In this document: one piece after another, positions 1 through 4,834 of the stretch
Layout of the letters: the number at the start of each line of letters is the position of its first letter
Numbering within the stretch: position 1 is the first letter of the stretch
NCBI GenBank assembly: GCA_964630025.1
Contig: CAZVRG010000038.1
Coordinates: forward strand, 1 to 7,241
Direction of reading: 5' to 3'
DNA from: VMFP01 sp964630025
GTDB lineage: Bacteria; Patescibacteriota; Andersenbacteria; UBA10190; CAIZMI01
Length of the DNA: 7,241 nt
Position numbers and translations under genes: made by a program
Notes under the pieces: model-generated
Told to the model about the DNA's origin: nothing
Databases searched by the model: none
What the model saw: only the letters and a program-made list of their open reading frames with translations

Positions 1-29
1 CAGGATCAAGAGAGAAAAGAGGTTGTCTG

Positions 30-767
30 CTACGTACAGTTCACGCCAAGATCCACGGTGGTCACTTCAAGCGTGTTGCTGTTGATAATCTTTCCGCGAA
101 GAGCAGTCGCTTGCTGGGACGCGGTCACGTCTGCAGCCTGAATGGAGACACGATTCTTCGGCGTTTTCCATGAGCCATTCGCGTTATGGAATTGCGTACC
201 GTCTTTAAAGGTGAAGAGCACGTCGCTCCCCTTCTTAAAGAACCGCTCATACCGCTTTTCTTGGACTGTCGAGGTGGTCATCTCGACGGTGAGGGTGTCC
301 TCATTTGCGCCCGTCGCGCTTCGCCGCGTGATGCCTTGCAGTTTTCCACACGTTGTAAACGACCGATCATGGATATGGACAACGGAAGGACGCACGCTGT
401 TCTTATCGCCAACCGTATACGTTCCCGAGGCGGTGAGTTCGCTTCCTGCAGTCACGTTCTGTGAACGGATGCGCTTTGTTTTCACCGGCTTGAGCGCGCC
501 GCCAACAGCCGTGTCGCCAATATTCTCGTAGACCTTCGTCGTGCTGGAAATACGCAATTCTCCCTGTTCGCCGTTGAGCTTCTCATCCACGGGCGCGGTG
601 AGCGTGAAATCCACCGGAATCGAATCAGCACCTGCTCCGGAACGAGCAATGCCGCGAATGGCGATATTCTTGGTGGCGGCGATGCTCTGTTGAGCGACAA
701 ACACCGTCACCGCAACAACCGTCAGCACACCAAGCGTTGCAAGCAATGCGAACGCGTGTGGTTTCAT
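30..767 (-). CDS. Hypothetical exported or membrane-anchored protein, 245 aa
   Basis: I do not recognise this family. From the chosen start (ATG at 767) the protein has a short basic N-terminus, a hydrophobic segment at about residues 5-30 (ending AQQSIAA) and a polar, Thr/Ser-rich remainder. This suggests a cleaved signal peptide or an N-terminal anchor with an extracytoplasmic domain. The domain reads as alternating short beta-like stretches, with a cluster of basic residues around 167-180. Its only cysteines are Cys140 and Cys244, the latter one residue from the C-terminus, which could form a disulfide outside the cell. Start choice is uncertain: ATG 797 adds 10 residues, and ATG 878 adds 37 but lies inside the MITE-like element. 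Neither 767 nor 797 has a Shine-Dalgarno sequence. The stop is TAG at 30-32, and no terminator is visible before the window edge. Secreted location is inferred; function is unknown. Confidence 0.65.
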   Translation of the reverse strand: MKPHAFALLATLGVLTVVAVTVFVAQQSIAATKNIAIRGIARSGAGADSIPVDFTLTAPVDEKLNGEQGELRISSTTKVYENIGDTAVGGALKPVKTKRIRSQNVTAGSELTASGTYTVGDKNSVRPSVVHIHDRSFTTCGKLQGITRRSATGANEDTLTVEMTTSTVQEKRYERFFKKGSDVLFTFKDGTQFHNANGSWKTPKNRVSIQAADVTASQQATALRGKIINSNTLEVTTVDLGVNCT

Positions 768-799
768 TTTTGCTGAGGAGGGGAAAGAGATCTCCATGG

Positions 800-990
800 C
801 TGTGGATATGTGGTGTTGGAGGTAGTATACGTCAAAAGAGTATTGCGGGAAACTCAAGCAAGAAAACCGTGAATCCATGAACCCACCGCGGCCAACGCCG
901 TGCTCTGTCCTTCCACGCACAGAACGCGGGAACGTACACTACGCACGTATGCTGCGTTCCTTCGCTTCGCTCAGGAAGACATATCCACAG
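800..990. repeat. 12-bp inverted repeat pair (800-811 / 979-990)
   Basis: CTGTGGATATGT at 800-811 is the exact reverse complement of ACATATCCACAG at 979-990. One arm lies just upstream of the exported-protein start. The other abuts the right terminal repeat of the MITE-like element, inside it. Each arm contains ATATCCACA, one mismatch from a DnaA box (TTATCCACA). A perfect 12-bp match over so short a distance is unlikely by chance, but its role is unknown. Confidence 0.45.
824..829 (-). promoter_or_regulatory. Candidate -10 element (TATACT) for the exported-protein gene
   Basis: On the minus strand TATACT matches the sigma70 -10 consensus at five of six positions. It would start transcription near 817, about 20 nt before ATG 797 and 50 nt before ATG 767. 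No good -35 lies at 16-18 bp; TTGACG abuts the -10 directly and TTGAGT (852-857) is 22 bp away. The call is weak and rests on the -10 alone. Confidence 0.25.
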
Positions 991-1006
991 GTTTATGGAT
1001 TCACGG
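867..1006. mobile_element. MITE-like element, 140 bp, 17-bp TIRs, 6-bp TSD
   Basis: The ends at 867-883 (CCGTGAATCCATGAACC) and 990-1006 are inverted repeats matching at 16 of 17 positions. They stop abruptly at 867 and 1006, and each is followed directly outside by AGAAAA (861-866 and 1007-1012), as expected of a target-site duplication; one further base (C) is also shared. The interior has no credible ORF. It contains smaller self-complementary stretches, such as GAACGC at 922-927 against GCGTTC further right. The element would therefore be non-autonomous and need a transposase in trans. It sits between the terminator of the CarS-like gene and the promoter region of the exported-protein gene. 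No second copy is visible in the window, so mobility is inferred only from the TIR and TSD geometry. Confidence 0.55.
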
Positions 1007-1016
1007 AGAAAACGAT

Positions 1017-1070
1017 AAAAAAATCTTCGAGCGAATCACGGGTCTTCCACGGGCCCCGCGATTCGCGAAG
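1017..1070 (-). terminator. Intrinsic terminator of the CarS-like gene
   Basis: Read on the minus strand, CTTCG-CGAATC-G-CGGG pairs with CCCG-T-GATTCG-(CT)-CGAAG. This gives about 16 bp with one G-U pair, a two-base bulge and a 12-nt loop. An A and then seven Ts (1023-1017) follow. It lies about 60 nt after the TAA of the CarS-like gene in the correct orientation. Confidence 0.8.
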
Positions 1071-1131
1071 CACCATGCACGGGAACGGGGGAGCGTGGGA
1101 GGGGGAAACCGCAGGTTTTCCCGCCCTAGTG

Positions 1132-1731
1132 TTACCACGCTTCTTTCATGGAAAGCACATAGCCAATCATATTCACCAGCAGCCCCAAGAGCGGCGTGGC
1201 GATAAGAATCACCGCCGTCATCTGCCAGGAGAAGGGATACACCAGCGAGCCAACAAGCAGCCCGCCCAGCGCATAATCCAACTGATCCCACGGAATCCAC
1301 CGTTGTCCGGACGGAATGCCAAACCGCCGCTTCAGAAACGACTTCACCAGATCGCCCAACAGTGCTCCGCCGCCCAGCGCGCCTCCCCACACGAGTGCGG
1401 ACAGGGCAAAATGCGGCTCTGACGATATGCCGGAAAAAAACGCGGATCGCTCGGCGAGGAATCGCTGCAGCGCCGCAGTCGCAATACCGGCAAGCACCCC
1501 GGTAAGCACGCCGCGAACTGTTTTGTGTGGACCCAGAAACGGCTGCCCCGCCAGCATCATGCCGCGATCCAGCGGACAGGCGAGCGTGGGAAACAATGTA
1601 AAACGTTTGGCAAATACGGGCGCCATATTCGCAACATAGGCCGGTAAGAACAGGTAGAGTGACTCAAGAATATTCTCAAACACGTTGCTAGTGTACACTA
1701 TGGTCGTCGCATGCCCCGGTAGAAACCGCAT
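1132..1731 (-). CDS. CarS-like (DUF46) CDP-lipid synthase, membrane protein, 199 aa
   Basis: This is probably a CTP-dependent cytidylyltransferase that activates a phosphatidic-acid-type lipid, as archaeal CarS does for digeranylgeranylglyceryl phosphate. Visible CarS-family signatures, in order: PAYVANMAPV (30-39), PLDRG (53-57), LGPHKTVRG (66-74), GDLVKSFLKRR (126-136) and DQLD (149-152). Hydrophobic segments near 20-40, 74-90, 108-125, 154-167 and 172-194 indicate an integral membrane enzyme. At 199 residues it is near or slightly above the usual family size. The ATG at 1731 is chosen because GGGGAGGGGG lies 5 nt upstream; an in-frame TTG at 1758 has no comparable site. It is divergent from the esterase and followed by a strong terminator, so it is likely monocistronic. 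Family assignment is firm. The natural substrate in this organism (ester lipid or archaeal-type ether lipid) cannot be read from sequence. Confidence 0.88.
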   Translation of the reverse strand: MRFLPGHATTIVYTSNVFENILESLYLFLPAYVANMAPVFAKRFTLFPTLACPLDRGMMLAGQPFLGPHKTVRGVLTGVLAGIATAALQRFLAERSAFFSGISSEPHFALSALVWGGALGGGALLGDLVKSFLKRRFGIPSGQRWIPWDQLDYALGGLLVGSLVYPFSWQMTAVILIATPLLGLLVNMIGYVLSMKEAW

Positions 1732-1736
1732 GGTTA

Positions 1737-1746
1737 CCCCCTCCCC
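1737..1746 (-). promoter_or_regulatory. Strong Shine-Dalgarno for the CarS-like gene
   Basis: GGGGAGGGGG on the minus strand lies 5 nt (TAACC) before the ATG at 1731. It decides that start over the in-frame TTG at 1758. It is the strongest ribosome binding site in the window. Confidence 0.75.
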
Positions 1747-1760
1747 AACACATTTCAACG

Positions 1761-1824
1761 ATGGGCGATTGCCCCCATATTTCTCTTTGCGAAAAAGCGG
1801 CTCGTACTGTGCGCGCTTTTTCGC
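1761..1824. promoter_or_regulatory. Divergent intergenic region with two inverted repeats
   Basis: Between the start codons of the CarS-like gene (1731) and the esterase (1844) lie two dyads. One is short: ATGGGC-GATT-GCCCCCAT (1761-1778). The other is a perfect 11-bp inverted repeat, GCGAAAAAGCG (1789-1799) and CGCTTTTTCGC (1814-1824), with a 14-nt spacer. It is not followed by Ts on either strand, so it does not look like a terminator. An operator between two divergent promoters is possible. I could not place convincing -35/-10 pairs. Confidence 0.4.
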
Positions 1825-1843
1825 CCAAGGTTTCTAACGGGGC

Positions 1844-2695
1844 ATGAAACGCATTCTGTCCGCAACAAGAGGGTCGAACGGCCTTCTTCCGGGCGCGGAG
1901 CCATTCTCTCTCGGTGAAGGCCCTGTTGGCTGCCTTCTTGTGCATGGATTTACGAGCACTCCCTATGACCTTCGCGCATGCGCCGAACATCTCGCGGCGC
2001 ACGGCATCGCAACCGAAGGTGTGCTCCTGGCCGGACATGGCACCAAGCCGGAAGATCTGGCGCAAACACACCTCGACGACTGGCTTGATTCCATTCGCGT
2101 CGGATACGCGCGGCTTGCGGAACGCTGCGATCAAGTGTTCGGACTCGGCATTTCCCTTTCCGGGAACTTTCTTCTCACGCTGACGCCGCGGCTTCCCTTT
2201 TCCGGACTGATTCTCATTGGAACCCCGCTCAAGTTCCGGTATGAGCGCGCCTACCGCGCCGCGTATCACGTGCTCCGCGCGGTGGGAAAACAGTACCAGC
2301 GGAAGTGGTATGTGGATCACCTGGATGCCGCCATTCGCGCACAACGGCCGACGTATGACCGTTTCCCGCTTGCGTGCGCACCGGAGTGTCTGACGGCGGT
2401 TGAGTGGTCAAAATCCGCACTCTCCGATGTCCGCTCGCCGGTGCTGATTCTGCAATCAACCACGGATCACGCGGTGGATGCGCGGACCATCACGGCATTC
2501 CGCCGAAACCTCGCCTCCGCGGATATCACCGTGCAGTGGTTTCCCAATCGCTATCACGTCCTTGTGATTGATCACGGAGCAGAAACGGTGTTCCGCAGCA
2601 TCACGAAATTCATTCACACGCGAGCGCGCGTATCGTCGCCGCGCGTCAGCACTTCTCCGTTGTTCCCCCAACCCGCCGAAGCGCTACCTTCCTAA
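1844..2695 (+). CDS. Est30-like alpha/beta hydrolase (carboxylesterase), 283 aa
   Basis: This is likely a cytoplasmic serine hydrolase acting on short-chain or monoacyl esters, in the family of Geobacillus carboxylesterase Est30. The oxyanion strand is LLVHGFTS (31-38) and the AGHG loop is at 63-66. The nucleophile elbow is GISLSG with Ser104. The acid is Asp208 in STTDHAVD, and the catalytic histidine is His238 in NRYHVLVID, matching the SGHVITLD-type motif of Est30. The full triad is therefore present. The second glycine of GxSxG is Ser106. The C-terminal tail after about residue 258 is longer than in Est30 and low in complexity. There is no signal peptide. The start is fixed by an in-frame TAA at 1835 and the ATG at 1844; the ribosome site is weak (ACGGGGC). 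The stop codon overlaps the stop of the convergent phosphatase gene. The in vivo substrate is unknown. Confidence 0.85.
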   Translation: MKRILSATRGSNGLLPGAEPFSLGEGPVGCLLVHGFTSTPYDLRACAEHLAAHGIATEGVLLAGHGTKPEDLAQTHLDDWLDSIRVGYARLAERCDQVFGLGISLSGNFLLTLTPRLPFSGLILIGTPLKFRYERAYRAAYHVLRAVGKQYQRKWYVDHLDAAIRAQRPTYDRFPLACAPECLTAVEWSKSALSDVRSPVLILQSTTDHAVDARTITAFRRNLASADITVQWFPNRYHVLVIDHGAETVFRSITKFIHTRARVSSPRVSTSPLFPQPAEALPS

Positions 2696-3270
2696 CCGGT
2701 GTTCTTTTCTCGCGCGGAGCGGAAGGGCGTGTCGACTGCCGAGGATCCGTGTCCCGCTGCACGATCCGCTGGAGAAACCTTCTTCAGAAACCAGCGTTCT
2801 CCTCGCCGCAAGAGCTGAATCCAGAGAGATTCGTGCGTGCTGAACGGTTCCACGAGTACCGTCAGAGCACCAACACGATTGCCAAAAAGCACATCGGGGA
2901 AAATCCGGTCACCAATAACGACCGTCGTTGCGGGAGTAACGCCGTAGGTATTCTCTAACACGCCCCAGATACGGCGAAAGGGTTTTCTGCCAGCTCCCAC
3001 CAGAACCGAACAGCCAAGCATGCGCTCAAGCGCCTGCTGGCGCTTCTGCATACTCATGCTGTTGGAGACACAGACCACCCGGTGTGTCTGTTGAACGGCA
3101 TGTATCCACGCACGAACCTCTTCAGGAATCGCTGTTGTTTCCGGAACAGCGAGTGTATTATCCACGTCCACAACAATACATCGATATCCCTCGATCCACG
3201 CGCGCGGAATCTGCGCGATAGAAGCGACTCGATAGCGTGGGACGAACAGACGCATCCAACGAAAACGCAT
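2692..3270 (-). CDS. YqeG/Gep4-family HAD IIIA phosphatase, 192 aa
   Basis: This is a haloacid dehalogenase phosphatase of the YqeG family, related to yeast Gep4 and plant PGPP1, which dephosphorylate phosphatidylglycerophosphate. HAD motifs are all present: DVDNT (35-39) with nucleophile Asp35 and acid Asp37, Ser69 in VSNS, Lys96 in GRKP, and GDRIFPDV (120-127) with Asp121 and Asp126. The N-terminal VPRYRVASIAQI resembles the family's P-x-x-x-x-x-S-I leader. The ATG at 3270 has GGAG 6 nt upstream. ATG 3276 would overlap the UbiA-like stop as ATGA but has GGAG directly abutting it. Either way the gene is translationally linked to the UbiA-like gene. A polar, probably disordered tail of about 30 residues follows the fold. 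Its stop (TAG) overlaps the esterase stop (TAA) in CTAA. Phosphatase chemistry is confident; the substrate is inferred. Confidence 0.88.
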   Translation of the reverse strand: MRFRWMRLFVPRYRVASIAQIPRAWIEGYRCIVVDVDNTLAVPETTAIPEEVRAWIHAVQQTHRVVCVSNSMSMQKRQQALERMLGCSVLVGAGRKPFRRIWGVLENTYGVTPATTVVIGDRIFPDVLFGNRVGALTVLVEPFSTHESLWIQLLRRGERWFLKKVSPADRAAGHGSSAVDTPFRSAREKNTG

Positions 3271-3272
3271 CG

Positions 3273-4085
3273 TCATCTCCATAAGAATTCGGCAATGCGA
3301 CGGATACGCGTGCTTCTTTGCGTGCCAATCACCGCAAGGAGCGTATACCCAATCCAGCCAAGGCTCGCAATCAGTGTCATGCCCCGAAACATCACGCCAA
3401 GAATGAGCATGGCGGGCAGCGTCACGGTGTACCACGATTGCAGACCCTTCGCCGTATAGCGTTGAAGAACGCCTCGCGCTTTTTCATCTCCTTGCCATAA
3501 TTCTTTCACGCGGCGAAACAGCGCGAGGTTCACCGCGCCGATATACCACACCGCAACGAGCGGCCAGTCCGGCGCGCCCCCCGCAAGCTGCATGCCGAAG
3601 AGCACGCGGAGCGCATGCGTGCTTCCGTTCGTGAGAATATCGAGATAGGGAATGTGCTTCGCAAAAAACGTGTAGAACGCGTTGATTGCAAGAAAGAGCA
3701 ACGCGATCCGTAACACCACGGGCTGCGGCGAGGAGGCAGAGGCAGCAAGCCCAGCGAGAATCAGGCTGATTGCGATAACTGCCGCGGTGGAGCGTCGCAT
3801 GCGCCCGGACGGAATGGGGCGCGTGCGTTTGAGAGAGTTGAGCGCATCGGCCTGGGCATCGGCAACATCATTCAGCGCATAGATGCCGCTATAGAGCAGC
3901 AGACCAATGCTCACAAGTGCGCCGCCAATGCGCGACCAATCATCCCACGTGAGCCGGAAGTGCGTCGCATACGCATAGCCAAACACGATCTGTGCAAACG
4001 TGATTTGATTTTCGAGACGCGTCAGGCGCCCAACGGCCGACAAAAATCGCATGCAGCGCTGAAAAAGTTCCCGCGCGTCGTTCAT
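3273..4085 (-). CDS. UbiA-family prenyltransferase, DPPR-synthase-like, 270 aa
   Basis: This is an integral membrane transferase of the UbiA superfamily that acts on a polyprenyl substrate. The first Asp-rich motif is NDVADAQAD (72-80), followed by KRTRPIPSG (86-94). This resembles the N-D-x-x-D-x-x-x-D...KRxRPIxxG pattern of decaprenyl-phosphate phosphoribosyltransferase. The region AKHIPYLDILTNGSTHALR (142-160) matches the second conserved loop, with Asp149. LFRRVKELWQGDEKARGVLQRYT (189-211) resembles the conserved K/R-R-x-x-E-L...R-x-V-L-x-x-Y-T stretch of that subfamily. Hydrophobic helices run through most of the chain. ATG 4085 is used; GTG 4103 lies next to the T-tract of the upstream terminator and ATG 4052 is an alternative; none has a Shine-Dalgarno sequence. 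It ends in TGA just before the HAD phosphatase start, so the two form an operon. Superfamily is firm; the phosphoribosyltransferase subtype is moderately supported. Confidence 0.87.
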   Translation of the reverse strand: MNDARELFQRCMRFLSAVGRLTRLENQITFAQIVFGYAYATHFRLTWDDWSRIGGALVSIGLLLYSGIYALNDVADAQADALNSLKRTRPIPSGRMRRSTAAVIAISLILAGLAASASSPQPVVLRIALLFLAINAFYTFFAKHIPYLDILTNGSTHALRVLFGMQLAGGAPDWPLVAVWYIGAVNLALFRRVKELWQGDEKARGVLQRYTAKGLQSWYTVTLPAMLILGVMFRGMTLIASLGWIGYTLLAVIGTQRSTRIRRIAEFLWR

Positions 4086-4103
4086 GTGCGGAGAGAATAC
4101 CAC

Positions 4104-4140
4104 AAAAAAAAGAAAAAACCCGCGTGTGGGTACACACGGG
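4104..4140 (-). terminator. Intrinsic terminator of the 148-aa hypothetical gene
   Basis: On the minus strand a 9-bp stem (4140-4132 with 4127-4119), closed by an ACCC loop, is followed by T6-C-T8. One pair is G-U in the minus-strand RNA but C-A in the plus-strand RNA, so the minus direction is the functional one. It lies 35 nt after the hypothetical gene's stop and less than 20 nt before the UbiA-like start. Confidence 0.9.
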
Positions 4141-4174
4141 TTGAGTTAGGTTCAGCAAACGACGATCAGGACGA

Positions 4175-4621
4175 TCAGATATGAGCAGGGATGAGCGCCC
4201 TCCGTGGCTGCGACACGTTGCTGGCCTGTTTCACCTGCATCGCCCCGACGATTGCTTCCTCCAAGTGCTTGAACGTGGAGTACTGCACGTCGCCGGAATC
4301 CGTTGTGCCTGCGAGCTGAAGGATGTTGCAGAGTTCCTCCAACCCCCTCTGCTTTGCAGGGTTGCCCCAGAAATCGTAGGAAGAGAGCGGATTCTCTCGA
4401 CCAACGGAGTCCAGATGAAACCAGCGATCACGTCCCACAGTAGCCTTCTGCAGGAGCACCACCTTGTGCTCCCGAAGGCCCTTCTGAAGGTTCCGAAGGT
4501 CCTCGATGCTCCAGCGATACAGGAGCTGTTTCGAAAACTCTCCGCCGATCGCCTCCTTGATCTGCCGAATCCGCTCGTAGGCTTCTGCGGATCCGTTCCG
4601 AATCGGCTTCTTTCTTTCCAT
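4175..4621 (-). CDS. Hypothetical soluble protein, 148 aa
   Basis: I do not recognise this family. From ATG 4621 the protein begins MERKKPIRNG and is charged and soluble, with no signal peptide or membrane helix. A probably helical, Lys/Arg/Glu-rich N-terminal part (about 12-60, including RWSIEDLRNLQKGLREHK) precedes an aromatic-containing middle (DRWFHLDSVGRENPLSSYDFWG, about 65-86). A second helical stretch follows (RGLEELCNILQL, about 92-103, and FKHLEEAIVGAMQ, about 117-129), then a basic tail. The single Cys is at about residue 98. The start is chosen because AGAGGG lies about 6 nt upstream. The frame stays open to a TTG at 4828 (217 aa), but that extension has no ribosome site and crosses the hairpin at 4635-4651. 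A strong terminator follows the TGA stop, which supports a real, separately transcribed gene. Its N-terminal charge could suit a nucleic-acid or regulatory role, but that is a guess. Confidence 0.65.
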   Translation of the reverse strand: MERKKPIRNGSAEAYERIRQIKEAIGGEFSKQLLYRWSIEDLRNLQKGLREHKVVLLQKATVGRDRWFHLDSVGRENPLSSYDFWGNPAKQRGLEELCNILQLAGTTDSGDVQYSTFKHLEEAIVGAMQVKQASNVSQPRRALIPAHI

Positions 4622-4634
4622 AGCACGCCCTCTT

Positions 4635-4651
4635 CCCGCTCTCGGAGCGGG
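4635..4651 (-). promoter_or_regulatory. Perfect hairpin abutting the ribosome site of the 148-aa gene
   Basis: CCCGCTC and GAGCGGG form a 7-bp GC-rich stem with a three-base loop. It ends within a few bases of AGAGGG, the Shine-Dalgarno of the gene starting at 4621. It is not followed by Ts, so a terminator is unlikely. It could shield or position the ribosome site, or stabilise the 5' end of the mRNA. Confidence 0.4.
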
Positions 4652-4811
4652 TGTACTGAAGATTGCCCCCACCCGTCCATCGGGTGGATACCAGGCGTAA
4701 GCCTCTTCTCTGTTTCGGCCACGCTTAGGTTGGACATTCTCTCTAGGACTAAGAGCACGTGAACTGTCGAACGAACCTAACTCATCCCAGACGCTACTCC
4801 TCCGCCTGAAT

Positions 4812-4833
4812 CTGTCAAGAGCTGTCAACAGCT
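4812..4833 (-). repeat. Tandem TTGACAG repeat and small dyad after recG
   Basis: TTGACAG occurs twice on the minus strand (4828-4822 and 4818-4812), exactly 10 bp apart. The upstream copy is part of the dyad AGCTG-TTGA-CAGCT (4833-4820). It lies between the recG stop and the hypothetical gene. TTGACA is a perfect -35 hexamer, but no matching -10 sits 16-18 bp downstream of either copy. The helical spacing would also suit a DNA-binding protein. Function is unknown. Confidence 0.3.
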
Positions 4834-4834
4834 G

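Noticed and set aside
798..1006. Replication origin suggested by DnaA-box-like ATATCCACA sites
   Set aside because: There are only two imperfect boxes, no AT-rich unwinding region, and no dnaA, dnaN or rpmH nearby. A similar TTATCCACG near 3156 lies inside coding sequence.
1103..1122. Small hairpin (GGGAAACC...GGTTTTCCC) just after the CarS-like stop as a terminator
   Set aside because: It has a bulge and no T-run on the minus strand. The hairpin at 1017-1070 is a far better terminator.
877..1422. A 181-codon plus-strand open frame
   Set aside because: It crosses the MITE-like element and the terminator and runs antisense to the CarS-like gene. It shows no domain and no ribosome site.
1132..4103. 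A complete archaeal ether-lipid pathway
   Set aside because: The UbiA motifs resemble phosphoribosyltransferase more than DGGGP synthase, and no G1P dehydrogenase or GGGP synthase is present in the window.
4622..4828. N-terminal extension of the hypothetical protein to the TTG at 4828
   Set aside because: There is no ribosome site at the TTG, the extension crosses a perfect hairpin, and ATG 4621 has a good Shine-Dalgarno. Not excluded without homologues.
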